Positions 55,427-63,740 of a DNA stretch of 64,000 nt are shown in pieces; within the stretch, counting starts at the first letter, position 1, and each line of letters opens with the position of its first letter. The notes beneath the pieces were generated by a model, which was given only the letters and a program-made list of their open reading frames with translations, searched no databases and had not been told where the DNA came from. The DNA is from Nitrospirales bacterium (GTDB lineage Bacteria; Nitrospirota; Nitrospiria; Nitrospirales; UBA8639), in NCBI GenBank assembly GCA_029261295.1, contig JAJDBP010000017.1, positions 62,001 through 126,000 on the forward strand. The letters are read 5' to 3'. Position numbers and translations under genes: made by a program.

Positions 55427-55842
55427 TGAAACATTCCTTCGCTGACTGGGGTTAAGCATTCGCAATTAGAGGCGTTTGAACACAAACATATTGGCTCCGA
55501 ACAGGGAATCTTCTTAAACCTAATATCTAGGAAATTCTTAGCCATATTGAATAAACCCATCAATCTGTGGCAATTTACCCCAATTAGCAAATGATAAAAT
55601 GTAGCGATTTACGCCATTTCTGGAAAGCGAAGCGATATTGAGTGATCCTCTCCATCATGACTGGACCTTTCAAGAATAATCAATCTTGTAAAGATTTCCC
55701 ATTCACGGTAGACAATAGGATCTCATGATGTTTTTTGTCAGTAAGAGCAACGTTTAAAAGAGAATCTTCTTTGGAGTGGCATTTCTCTTGCTGAGTTAAA
55801 CATCTCATGTCGAATCCTATTGACTCCAGAAGGGATTAGTAA
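55427..55842. other. Intergenic regulatory region between divergent regulator and USP
   Basis: About 415 bp. The right part holds an excellent sigma54 promoter (55777-55792). The left part has T- and A-rich stretches with repeated elements such as GCAATTTACCCC and GCGATTTACGCC (near 55570-55612) that could be activator sites, but I cannot demonstrate this. Confidence 0.45.
55777..55792 (+). promoter_or_regulatory. sigma54 promoter for USP
   Basis: TGGCATTTCTCTTGCT: TGGCA at -24, TTGCT at -12 and exactly 10 bases between the GG and GC doublets. Transcription would start near 55803, about 40 bases before the USP ATG. Only the C of TGGCAC differs from consensus. Confidence 0.72.
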
Positions 55843-56706
55843 ATGAAAATTATTGTTGCTGTTGACGGCTCATCCTGCTCCAAACATGCAATTAAAGCCC
55901 TTGCACATCTCGCGCCTCCTGAAGAATTAACCCTGGTTCATGCCATGAACCTTCCTGATTTTAATTACGCCATGATTACCCCAGAACTTCGCGCTGAAGT
56001 TCAGGCCGAAATGGAAGAAAAATTACGAAAGGAGGGAGAAGGAATTCTTACCCAGGCCCAAGAAGAACTTCCTTCTGATTTTCCTAAAGCTCAAACCGTC
56101 CATCAAGTGGGACACCCGGTGAATGCGATTCTTGAAACGGCACAATCGGCCAAATCTCATTTGATTTTGCTGGGAGCCAGAGGGCTTGGACAGGTTAAGG
56201 AAGTGATCATGGGAAGCACCTCCCATCGTGTCCTCATGCATGCTCCCTGTTCAACTATGATCATCAAAAAGCCTCTTCCTCGCCTAAAAAAAATCCTTTT
56301 GGCAATCGAAGGACAAGAAGACACGGATACTGCCTTACAATTTTTAGCACTCCAACCGTTTCGGGAAGCCGTGTTCATAGACGTCTTCGCAGTCTGGCCT
56401 CAACCTCAACTCGCATGGCCCGTGACCCTAGGGCAATCGAAACTTCTTGAATTGCATGCCATTGAAGAGGCGCAAGATCGCATGAAACCTGTGACCGACA
56501 AACTCATTCGCATGAACTATTCTGCAGAGGCCAAAGTGGGAATGGGGGATCCCGCCTATGCCATTCTTGAACAAGCCAAAGCCTCTCAAGCAGACCTGAT
56601 CCTCATGGGCACACATGGCCGGGGAGGCCTGGCCAGGTTTCTTATAGGTAGCGTCTCTCATACTGTTCTTCATCACGCTGATTGTCCTGTACTTATTGTT
56701 CGTTAG
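55843..56706 (+). CDS. Universal stress protein, two UspA domains
   Basis: A 287-aa tandem USP starting MKIIVAVDGSSCSKHAIKA. Loops LLGARGLGQVKEVIMGSTSHRV and MGTHGRGGLARFLIGSVSHTV are complete ATP-binding signatures in both halves. A strong sigma54 promoter precedes it. It is divergent from the NtrC/PAS-kinase pair and lies just before the cupredoxin - USP - hydrogenase operon. Confidence 0.95.
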   Translation: MKIIVAVDGSSCSKHAIKALAHLAPPEELTLVHAMNLPDFNYAMITPELRAEVQAEMEEKLRKEGEGILTQAQEELPSDFPKAQTVHQVGHPVNAILETAQSAKSHLILLGARGLGQVKEVIMGSTSHRVLMHAPCSTMIIKKPLPRLKKILLAIEGQEDTDTALQFLALQPFREAVFIDVFAVWPQPQLAWPVTLGQSKLLELHAIEEAQDRMKPVTDKLIRMNYSAEAKVGMGDPAYAILEQAKASQADLILMGTHGRGGLARFLIGSVSHTVLHHADCPVLIVR

Positions 56707-56719
56707 CCAAGAGATAAAT

Positions 56720-56748
56720 CTCCCCTCTTCCTATTTGCAAAGGGGGAA
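56720..56748. repeat. Palindromic element, copy A
   Basis: CTCCCCT ... AAGGGGGAA forms a stem over a 12-base loop. The arms and the CAAAGG core resemble a second element at 60614-60646 (CCTCCCCT ... AGGAGGGG with the inner stem CCTT/AAGG). Similar short palindromes are widely scattered in bacterial genomes. It may also stop transcription, but no T tract follows. Confidence 0.45.
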
Positions 56749-56963
56749 TTTAAAGGATTTTCCTCCTTCCTCTCTATTTTTCATTCTTTCATTCATGAGA
56801 CCAATTCATGACTCTTTACGTCTAATTCCTTACTTCTGACTCCATTGCGGACATCTGCTACAACTGGAGATTTCTTCAATCTCCCCCATTTTAGCATTCC
56901 TAGAATCTCATATTTTTCTGAAAAGTTTTGGCTAACTCTTTTGAGGACTACATTGACTCTTCC

Positions 56964-56979
56964 TGGCATATCCATTGCT
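56964..56979 (+). promoter_or_regulatory. sigma54 promoter for cupredoxin-USP-hydrogenase operon
   Basis: TGGCATATCCATTGCT: TGGCA at -24, TTGCT at -12 and the correct spacing. Transcription would start near 56990. The cupredoxin ATG at 57044 is then about 55 bases downstream, which also excludes a longer frame starting at 56975. Confidence 0.75.
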
Positions 56980-57043
56980 ACATCAAAAGATTATGAGAAA
57001 AACCACTACACCACATAACAAGAATGAAAGGGAGGATCGAACT

Positions 57044-57469
57044 ATGCAGAACTATTGGGGAATCCAGGTTAAAAGGATAGGAATTCTGATTATAGCGATT
57101 ATTCTGATCGGAGGTACCCTGCTATCCAATGCTCAATCTCAACAGGAAGTGAATGTGACAATTGAAGGATATAAATTTCAAACATCACAAATGCCCCTTC
57201 AGCTGCATGCAGACACCATTATCCGAGTGAAGAATCTGGATAATGTTCGACATGACTTCGGATCACAGATGTTCTTGAATACACTGACCCATGTGGAGAG
57301 CGATGGTGTCGTCACATACGGAAAGGGAGTAGAAGGTGCCTATGTAAATTCTGGGAAAGAAGCAACGTTCAGATTAATGCTTGATCAAGTTGGCCGTTTT
57401 CAATTTCAGTGTTCCATTCATCCAGACATGAAAGGTGAGATCTTGTTGTTAATCGTGGATGCAGTGTGA
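57044..57469 (+). CDS. Exported cupredoxin-domain copper protein
   Basis: A 141-aa protein with a signal sequence (about 8-30) and a single cupredoxin domain. Type 1 copper ligands are visible: His70 in VRHDFGS, then Cys123, His126 and Met129 in FQCSIHPDMKGEI. Length and order match plastocyanin-like or quinol-oxidase-type cupredoxins. GGGAGG precedes the ATG by 9 bases. It heads an operon whose later genes make a hydrogenase, so it may carry electrons or supply copper in the periplasm (inference). Confidence 0.9.
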   Translation: MQNYWGIQVKRIGILIIAIILIGGTLLSNAQSQQEVNVTIEGYKFQTSQMPLQLHADTIIRVKNLDNVRHDFGSQMFLNTLTHVESDGVVTYGKGVEGAYVNSGKEATFRLMLDQVGRFQFQCSIHPDMKGEILLLIVDAV

Positions 57470-57513
57470 TGGGTGAGTGAGAAGCAAAACCTGAAACACC
57501 AGAAGGAGTCCTC

Positions 57514-58497
57514 ATGGTTAAGATCGTGACCCATATTCTTTTTGCCACGGATTTTTCTCCCTGCTCGGCTCCAGCTTTTCGTTATGCCGTAGAATGGGCC
57601 AAAGTCTTCGATGCCCAATTAACGCTATTTCATGGAATTTCCCTACAACCGGGAGTGGATATCGACGCGGGCATCGCTCAACGCTATTTAGATGAGCAAC
57701 GCAATGTGGCGGAAGAACATTTAAAACAACTGCTTAATAAGGCTCATCAAAAGATCCCTCACGCAGCACTTGAAATGCGCACCGGCCTTGCCTCTGCACA
57801 AATTTGCGAGGTGGCCCAAGAGCACAATGCCGATCTGATTATCACCGGCACACATGGATGGACCGGCTTTAATCGTGTCATATTTGGCAGCATCGCGGAA
57901 CGGGTTATTCAGCGGGCTCCATGCCCGGTCCTCTCGATTCCAGATCGAAGCCCTGGCGAAACTACCGATCTGCATACCTTATCATTACAACCACGGCAGA
58001 TCGTCTTGCCGATGGATTTCTCGGATTGCTCGATGGATGCGTATGAATATGCAGTTCAAATAGCCAAATGGTTTGATGCCTCATTGACCTTGGTGTACGC
58101 CATTGAGCCACTGTCCTATAGTTTAGATTTTTCCCTAACCCATCCCCTGGAAGACAAAGCCACCAGAAAAAAAATTGAACAACGCTTAAAGGGATTGACC
58201 ACCGTGCTCATCGAGCAAGGCTTAACCGCACGATATGAGTTAGTCGATAAGCCGTCGATGGACGCCATATTAAAAGCCAGTGCCTCACAGGAAGCCGATT
58301 TGGTCGTCATGGGGACACATGGCCGAAAAGGTCTACCTCGACTCATTTTAGGTAGCACCACGGCCAAGGTCTTACAGCATAGTGCCTACCCCATCCTCAC
58401 GGTCAAAAGTCCAAAGTTTGAGGGAGGGCACCACCCAGAGGCGATAAATACACCAACTTCGGCATCTACCGCATCAGGGAATGAACTGGAAGCATGA
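57514..58497 (+). CDS. Universal stress protein, two UspA domains
   Basis: A 327-aa tandem USP. Loops TGTHGWTGFNRVIFGSIAERV and MGTHGRKGLPRLILGSTTAKV are complete. The C-terminal 30 residues are a Gly/Ser/Thr/Glu tail. AGGAG precedes the ATG. Its TGA overlaps the ATG of the next small gene. Part of the cupredoxin-hydrogenase operon, and the fifth tandem USP in the window. Confidence 0.95.
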   Translation: MVKIVTHILFATDFSPCSAPAFRYAVEWAKVFDAQLTLFHGISLQPGVDIDAGIAQRYLDEQRNVAEEHLKQLLNKAHQKIPHAALEMRTGLASAQICEVAQEHNADLIITGTHGWTGFNRVIFGSIAERVIQRAPCPVLSIPDRSPGETTDLHTLSLQPRQIVLPMDFSDCSMDAYEYAVQIAKWFDASLTLVYAIEPLSYSLDFSLTHPLEDKATRKKIEQRLKGLTTVLIEQGLTARYELVDKPSMDAILKASASQEADLVVMGTHGRKGLPRLILGSTTAKVLQHSAYPILTVKSPKFEGGHHPEAINTPTSASTASGNELEA

Positions 58498-58607
58498 CTG
58501 AGGTCGCCAAATTGATCGAACAAATGGACTGCAATGATGCAGGCCTCCAATGTACGGGACAACCGACCTACGATTATTTTATTCTCCGAGCACACAGCGG
58601 GTTATAG
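58494..58607 (+). CDS. 37-aa ORF between USP and hydrogenase genes
   Basis: The ATG overlaps the USP stop (ATGA). The frame ends with TAG at 58607, which itself belongs to the ribosome site region (AGGAAGAGG) of the next gene. Product begins MTEVAKLIEQMDCNDAG, with two Cys (13, 20), and ends HSGL. The coupled spacing on both sides is that of a real operon gene. I know no family; a truncated relic is an alternative. Confidence 0.5.
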   Translation: MTEVAKLIEQMDCNDAGLQCTGQPTYDYFILRAHSGL

Positions 58608-58621
58608 GAAGAGGTCCGTCG

Positions 58622-59743
58622 ATGTCTTCAGGCTCTGTTCAAACGCTACCCCTCCAATTATTTCTGCGTGAAGATTTTCCGCAGCTCCTTCAAACACTCA
58701 AGCAGTTGGGCTATCAAACGTTAGGTCCCGTCTTGTCTCAAGGCGCTATTCAATGGAAAGCGATCACCACCCCAGAAGACTTTCCCATCGATTGGAAAGA
58801 TCAACAAGAGCCCGGTAGCTATCGCCTCGAGCCGGACCCTAGCCCCCGTTATTTCAATATCGTGCATGGGCCCGAATCATTAAAGCCGCTGACCTTTGCT
58901 CCGCGGGAAACCTTGCTAGTTCTTGACCATCAAAACAACACGTTTTCAGCTAAAGACATTCAGCCTGATACGACACCGACCGCTATTTTAGGTGTGCGAG
59001 CCTGTGACCTCGCCGGTCTCGGCATTCAAGATCAAATTTTCCTGCATGGCACCTATCCCGATCCATACTATCAACAACGACGAGAAAACTTATTTCTGAT
59101 CGCGGTTAATTGCACCAGAGCCCATGCAACCTGCTTTTGCGCGTCCATGGAAACAGGCCCAAAAGCTCAACAAGGATTCGATCTTAGCTTAACGGAAGCC
59201 GATGAAGACTTCCTAATTGAAGCAGGCAGTGTAAAAGGCTTGAAAGTTTTAGACCAACTCACTAGCTCCATCGCATCAGAGGAAAGAATCAAGGAAGATG
59301 AGGAACGGATCGGGGCATGTGCAGCAAGCCAAACTCGCAGTCTGCCCAAGGCCAACTTACCGGCTGCTTTGTATGAAGCCCACGATCATCCAAGATGGGA
59401 TCATGTGGCCGCCCGCTGTTTGTCTTGCACCAACTGTACAATGGTCTGCCCCACGTGCTTCTGCCACGGTGTAGAGGAAACACCTTCCCTGGACTTTCAA
59501 CAATCCGAACATACCCGAGTGTGGGATTCCTGCTTTACGCCTGACCATGGCTACATTCATGGAAAGAATTTCAGGCCCACGACTAAAGACCGCTATCGTA
59601 TGTGGTTGACGCATAAACTGGCCGCATGGATCGATCAATTCGGCACATCCGGATGTGTCGGCTGCGGTCGTTGCATTGCCTGGTGCCCCGTGGGCATCGA
59701 CCTCACAGAAGAAGTCCAAGCCCTCTCCCAACCACCTCTCTAG
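58622..59743 (+). CDS. Group 3b-type [NiFe] hydrogenase, Fe-S (beta) subunit
   Basis: A 373-aa iron-sulfur protein of the sulfhydrogenase HyhB/HydB type. The N-terminal half (about 10-230) has the F420-dehydrogenase-like fold, with [19 protein letters not shown] and [18 protein letters not shown]. Two 4Fe-4S cluster motifs lie at the C-terminus: [14 protein letters not shown] and [15 protein letters not shown]. The subunit moves electrons between the NAD(P)-binding gamma subunit and the small subunit. The ATG at 58622 follows AGGAAGAGG. Confidence 0.92.
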   Translation: MSSGSVQTLPLQLFLREDFPQLLQTLKQLGYQTLGPVLSQGAIQWKAITTPEDFPIDWKDQQEPGSYRLEPDPSPRYFNIVHGPESLKPLTFAPRETLLVLDHQNNTFSAKDIQPDTTPTAILGVRACDLAGLGIQDQIFLHGTYPDPYYQQRRENLFLIAVNCTRAHATCFCASMETGPKAQQGFDLSLTEADEDFLIEAGSVKGLKVLDQLTSSIASEERIKEDEERIGACAASQTRSLPKANLPAALYEAHDHPRWDHVAARCLSCTNCTMVCPTCFCHGVEETPSLDFQQSEHTRVWDSCFTPDHGYIHGKNFRPTTKDRYRMWLTHKLAAWIDQFGTSGCVGCGRCIAWCPVGIDLTEEVQALSQPPL

Positions 59744-59759
59744 CTCTCCGCTTAATAGA

Positions 59760-60596
59760 ATGACACTCAATCCCTATCTCATTCATCCGGCCACGATTGT
59801 GGAGCGGAAGCAAGAATCCACCGATATTGTGACATTTCGGCTTCAGCTTACCGATCCTGCGCTCCAAGAGTCGTTTCGGTTTGAAGCGGGGCAATTCAAC
59901 ATGCTCTATGTCTTTGGTGTGGGGGAAGTCGCAATTTCTATCGTGTCTGATCCAGATGAACCTGGATTCCTGGACCACACCATACGAATTGTTGGACGAG
60001 TTACTCAGATCCTCGGCCATATGCAGATTGGCGAAAGCGTGGGAGTTCGTGGCCCGTTCGGGCAGGGATGGCCGATGAAGGAAGCGAAAGGGAAAGATGT
60101 TCTAATTGTCACTGGCGGGTTAGGATGCGCGCCGGTAGTTGGGGCCATTGAATATATATTTCAAAGGCGCGGAGAGTATGGGGCTATGACCATTCTCCAC
60201 GGAGTGAAGACTCCGCATGACTTGTTATATCGCGAGCGCTACGATGCCTGGCGACACCAACCAAATACAAAAGTCCTGCTTACCAGCGACGAACCTGGGA
60301 AAACGTGGCATAGTCATGTGGGCGTAGTCACAGAACTTTTTGACGACCTCGAGTTGGAACCCGACAATACTCTTGTCATGATGTGTGGACCCGAAATCAT
60401 GATGCGAGTCGCATGCAATGTATTAACTCATCAAGGCCTGCGCCCTGATTCGATGTACGTGTCTCTCGAACGGCATATGGAATGTGGCATTGGCCTGTGT
60501 GGCCATTGTCAGCTTGGTCCATTTTTCCTGTGCAAAGATGGGCCAGTGATGCGGTTAGACCGGGTCATGCCTTTTATGGGAAAAGTTGGAGTGTAA
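59760..60596 (+). CDS. Group 3b-type hydrogenase, FAD/NAD(P)-binding (gamma) subunit
   Basis: A 278-aa flavoprotein of the HyhG/HydG type, ferredoxin-NADP reductase-like. It has the FAD site RFEAGQFNMLYVFGVGEVAISI, the nucleotide loop VTGGLGCAPVVGAIEY, CGPEIMM, and a C-terminal Cys motif (SLERHMECGIGLCGHCQLG) for a 2Fe-2S cluster. In group 3b enzymes this subunit couples H2 to NADP(H). The start is the ATG at 59760, 16 bases after the beta-subunit stop; a longer frame overlaps that gene. No ribosome site is obvious, so translational coupling is likely. Confidence 0.92.
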   Translation: MTLNPYLIHPATIVERKQESTDIVTFRLQLTDPALQESFRFEAGQFNMLYVFGVGEVAISIVSDPDEPGFLDHTIRIVGRVTQILGHMQIGESVGVRGPFGQGWPMKEAKGKDVLIVTGGLGCAPVVGAIEYIFQRRGEYGAMTILHGVKTPHDLLYRERYDAWRHQPNTKVLLTSDEPGKTWHSHVGVVTELFDDLELEPDNTLVMMCGPEIMMRVACNVLTHQGLRPDSMYVSLERHMECGIGLCGHCQLGPFFLCKDGPVMRLDRVMPFMGKVGV

Positions 60597-60613
60597 AAAG
60601 AATAGAATTTCTA

Positions 60614-60646
60614 CCTCCCCTAACCCCACCTTACAAAGGAGGGGAA
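60614..60646. repeat. Palindromic element, copy B, inside the hydrogenase operon
   Basis: CCTCCCCT ... CCTT-ACA-AAGG ... AGGGG nests a stem within a stem. It lies in the 126-bp gap between the gamma and small-subunit genes. Compare copy A at 56720-56748. It could be a mobile-type repeat or a processing/attenuation hairpin. Confidence 0.5.
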
Positions 60647-60722
60647 CGAAAAAAGATGGTTTCCCGAATAAGAATGTCGAGAATGACCATAAAATACAGA
60701 AAAGCTATAAAAGAATTCGCCT

Positions 60723-61553
60723 ATGTCAGAATCTAACAAATCTCCAATCAGAAAACGGCCGCGAGTGGCGGTGGTGAAGTTTGCGTCCTGTGATGGTTGC
60801 CAACTGAGTATTTTAAATTTGGAAGATGATCTCCTGGCATTGGGAGCCGCTATCGATATTGCCTACTTCCCGGAAGCCTCCAGCGATATGCAGGCAGGCC
60901 CCTATGACATTGCCTTTGTGGAAGGCTCGATTACGTGTCCAGAAGATTTGCCCCGAGTACTTGAACTTCGCCAACAGACCACGACCTTGATTACCATTGG
61001 CGCATGTGCCACATCCGGCGGAATCCAAGCTCTGCGGAATTGGTCGGACATCGAAGCCTTCAAACGTGCGGTGTATCCCAACCCCGAATATATCCAGAGT
61101 TTGAGCACGTCTACTCCTATCTCCGAACATGTCACCGTGGACTATGAACTCTGGGGCTGTCCGATCGATAAGCAACAACTTCTAGGAGTCTTAACAGACT
61201 TACTGCAAGGTGTGAAACCTCATATTCCCAGGCACAGTGTCTGCTTGGACTGTAAACGGCAGGGTCATGTTTGTGTGTTGGTTGCCAAAGGCCTTCCCTG
61301 CCTTGGACCCGTCACTCGCACGGGCTGTGGCGCCATTTGCCCAAGCATGGGTCGGGATTGTTATGGATGTTTTGGCCCGGCAGAGCATGATTCCGCACGT
61401 CCACCTGGTGTGCCACCCAATACGGCCTCTCTCGCCCAACAGTTCCATCAACATCTGCAACTCATCCCCGTCGAGATGGTTCGCCGATTTCGAGGAATCA
61501 ACGGGTCGGTTCAGCCGTTTCAAGAAGAAAGTCATGCCTGGGAATCCAAATAG
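60723..61553 (+). CDS. Group 3b-type [NiFe] hydrogenase small (delta) subunit
   Basis: A 276-aa Fe-S subunit. The N-terminus has [12 protein letters not shown] for the proximal cluster, with [11 protein letters not shown] and [10 protein letters not shown] downstream. Later Cys blocks ([39 protein letters not shown]) ligate the other clusters. There is no Tat signal, so the enzyme is cytoplasmic, as expected for group 3. A 126-bp gap with a palindrome separates it from the gamma gene. Confidence 0.95.
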   Translation: MSESNKSPIRKRPRVAVVKFASCDGCQLSILNLEDDLLALGAAIDIAYFPEASSDMQAGPYDIAFVEGSITCPEDLPRVLELRQQTTTLITIGACATSGGIQALRNWSDIEAFKRAVYPNPEYIQSLSTSTPISEHVTVDYELWGCPIDKQQLLGVLTDLLQGVKPHIPRHSVCLDCKRQGHVCVLVAKGLPCLGPVTRTGCGAICPSMGRDCYGCFGPAEHDSARPPGVPPNTASLAQQFHQHLQLIPVEMVRRFRGINGSVQPFQEESHAWESK

Positions 61554-61588
61554 GAAATGTTTTAAAAGGCCACCATCGACATAAAAAA

Positions 61589-62902
61589 ATGAATGACCCA
61601 TTAACCAATCCCAGTAACACCCGAACCATTAAGATCGACATGATGGCCCGCGTGGAAGGCGAAGGCGCGCTTACCGTGACGGTGAAGGATGGACAGGTTC
61701 AGGATGTGCAACTTCGTATTTTTGAACCGCCCCGATTCTTTGAAGCCTTTCTCCAAGGTCGCCACGTCAACGAAGTCCCCGATATTGTTGCGCGTATTTG
61801 CGGCATCTGCCCCGTCGCCTATCAGATGAGCGCCGTGCATGCGTTGGAACCGATTTTCGGCGTGGAGATCCCACCAGCCATTCGCGATCTTCGTCGATTG
61901 CTCTATTGCGGGGAATGGATTGAAAGTCATGTCCTGCACATCTACATGCTTCAGGCCCCGGATTTTTTAGGATTCCCCAGTGGACTTGAAATGGCTCGAG
62001 TTCATCCTGATCTGGTTAAACAAGGCCTGCGACTCAAGAAGGCTGGCAATCAGTTAATCACTTTGCTGGGTGGACGCTCCGTTCACCCCGTATCAGTCAA
62101 GATCGGCGGATTTTCTCAAGTACCCACCAAGGACAAGCTTCGTGCGCTAAAAGACGAATTGCTTTGGGCCAGAGATGCGGCCGTGAAAACCCTTCAATGG
62201 GTGAGCGGTTTTGAGTTTGAAGACCCGGAGCAAGACTATACGTTCTTGGCTCTTCGTGGGCCTTCGGAATACCCCATGAATACCGGCCCGCTCGTCACCA
62301 ATGAGGGCCATCATCTGAATGTGTCAGAATTTGAAGAGCATTTCCATGAAGAACAAGTGCCGTACTCCACTGCCCTGCATTGTACGTTTCAGGGAAAGTC
62401 CTATTTGACAGGTCCCCTGGCTCGCATGGCTCTTAACCATGATCAACTCTCGCCTTTCACCAAAGAAATCTTTGCAGAGACCGGTTTTTCTCTTCCTTTC
62501 AAACGAGCGTCTATGGGCATCGTCGCCAGGTCGGTGGAGGTGCTCTATGCCTTTGATGAAGCCCTTCGCATTATTGAAAAATACGAACCACCTCCATTTC
62601 CATCGGTCCCGGTGATTATTAAAGCTGGCACTGGCGTCGCCGCCACCGAAGCACCTCGTGGGGTGCTCTATCATCGCTTTCAAGTCAACGATGACGGAAC
62701 CATTCATGTGGCGAAAATCGTCCCACCTACCTCTCAAAATCAGCGACAGATCGAAGACGATTTGCGAAACATGCTACCAAACTTTTTACATCTGAACGAT
62801 ACAGAAGCCGCCGCCAAGTGCGAACGACATATTCGAAGTTATGACCCGTGCATCTCTTGCGCCACACACTTTTTAAAATTTACAAGAGAAGAGATTTCCT
62901 GA
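61589..62902 (+). CDS. Group 3b-type [NiFe] hydrogenase large (alpha) subunit
   Basis: A 437-aa subunit that holds the Ni-Fe site. L1 is [11 protein letters not shown], with two Cys ligands, and L2 near the C-terminus is DPCISCATH, with the other two. The residues after His ([10 protein letters not shown]) would be cut off by the maturation protease encoded next. [10 protein letters not shown] near the start is also typical. The group 3b assignment rests on the beta, gamma, small and large gene order, the L1/L2 form and lack of a Tat signal. It may oxidise H2 or reduce protons with NADPH. Confidence 0.96.
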   Translation: MNDPLTNPSNTRTIKIDMMARVEGEGALTVTVKDGQVQDVQLRIFEPPRFFEAFLQGRHVNEVPDIVARICGICPVAYQMSAVHALEPIFGVEIPPAIRDLRRLLYCGEWIESHVLHIYMLQAPDFLGFPSGLEMARVHPDLVKQGLRLKKAGNQLITLLGGRSVHPVSVKIGGFSQVPTKDKLRALKDELLWARDAAVKTLQWVSGFEFEDPEQDYTFLALRGPSEYPMNTGPLVTNEGHHLNVSEFEEHFHEEQVPYSTALHCTFQGKSYLTGPLARMALNHDQLSPFTKEIFAETGFSLPFKRASMGIVARSVEVLYAFDEALRIIEKYEPPPFPSVPVIIKAGTGVAATEAPRGVLYHRFQVNDDGTIHVAKIVPPTSQNQRQIEDDLRNMLPNFLHLNDTEAAAKCERHIRSYDPCISCATHFLKFTREEIS

Positions 62903-62905
62903 CCG

Positions 62906-63385
62906 ATGGTCAAAATGAAAATTATCGGATTGGGGAACCCTTTTATGGGGGATGATGCGGTTGGCGTGTTAGTGGCCCGTCAGCTTCATACCTATGCGTC
63001 TGCTCACATTTCCGTTTTAGAAGGTGGGTTATCAGGGCTTAGCTTACTGCATGATATGGAAGGGACAGATACACTCATTCTGATTGATGCCGTTCATAGC
63101 CACTCCAAAGTAGGAACAATTCTTCGTTTCACCATTCCACAAGATCTTGAGGAAATTGGAAAACTTGCCTGGGGCACATCAGCTTCTTCTACCCATGCCT
63201 TTGGTCTGGCAGAAGCGCTAACTCTGGCTCATACGCTGGAAGCCTTACCTACACACGTTGTGCTCTTTGGCATCGAGTTGGGCCATATTCAAAAAGGACA
63301 TGTCTTATCACCCGCAGTATCCAAGGCCATGACGGGCGTGGTCAACCAGATTAGGCTCGAAGAGTTGAGCTTTTCCCATGCATGA
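62906..63385 (+). CDS. Hydrogenase maturation endopeptidase
   Basis: A 159-aa HyaD/HycI-type protease. GLGNPFMGDDAVGVLVAR contains the Ni-sensing Asp, LIDAVHSH and the later SSTHAFG carry the other conserved acidic and His residues. It trims the large-subunit C-terminus once nickel is in place. It starts 3 bases after the large-subunit stop. Its end overlaps hypA by 8 bases. Confidence 0.93.
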   Translation: MVKMKIIGLGNPFMGDDAVGVLVARQLHTYASAHISVLEGGLSGLSLLHDMEGTDTLILIDAVHSHSKVGTILRFTIPQDLEEIGKLAWGTSASSTHAFGLAEALTLAHTLEALPTHVVLFGIELGHIQKGHVLSPAVSKAMTGVVNQIRLEELSFSHA

Positions 63386-63740
63386 ATTGCAATTACTTCG
63401 ACAAGTGGTGAAGCAAGTCGAACAACAATGCCAGATTCGGCCAGGGACCAGCCTGTTACGCATTCGACTAGAAATTGATAGCCATTCCCATTTAGCCAGT
63501 CATACCCCGGAAGAATTACGAGCCACCTTTCATTTTGCTGCTCAGGGCACTACGGTCAATTCCGCCGACTTAGACATTCACGTACGGGTTTCGACCGGGA
63601 CATGCCAATCATGCGAAGCGATTTTTGATCGTACCCCAGAAACCTACGGCTGCCCTCACTGTTTATCAGGAGACATTGCGTGGAAAGACCACCCAGAACT
63701 GATCATTAAAGACATTGAATTCGTGGAGAACACACCATGA
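63378..63740 (+). CDS. hypA: Hydrogenase nickel-insertion protein HypA
   Basis: A 120-aa nickel chaperone. The N-terminal Met-His-Glu supplies the nickel site (His2). The zinc site has CQSCEAIF and CPHCLSGD. It overlaps the protease gene by 8 bases and ends in ATGA with hypF, so the set is translationally coupled. Confidence 0.95.
   Translation: MHELQLLRQVVKQVEQQCQIRPGTSLLRIRLEIDSHSHLASHTPEELRATFHFAAQGTTVNSADLDIHVRVSTGTCQSCEAIFDRTPETYGCPHCLSGDIAWKDHPELIIKDIEFVENTP

Larger units (their letters stand above)
56707..57043. other. Promoter region of the cupredoxin-hydrogenase operon
   Basis: About 340 bp with no gene. It contains a palindromic element (56720-56748), possibly a terminator of the preceding USP gene, and an excellent sigma54 promoter (56964-56979). 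The cupredoxin ribosome site and ATG follow within 65 bp of the predicted start point. Confidence 0.5.
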
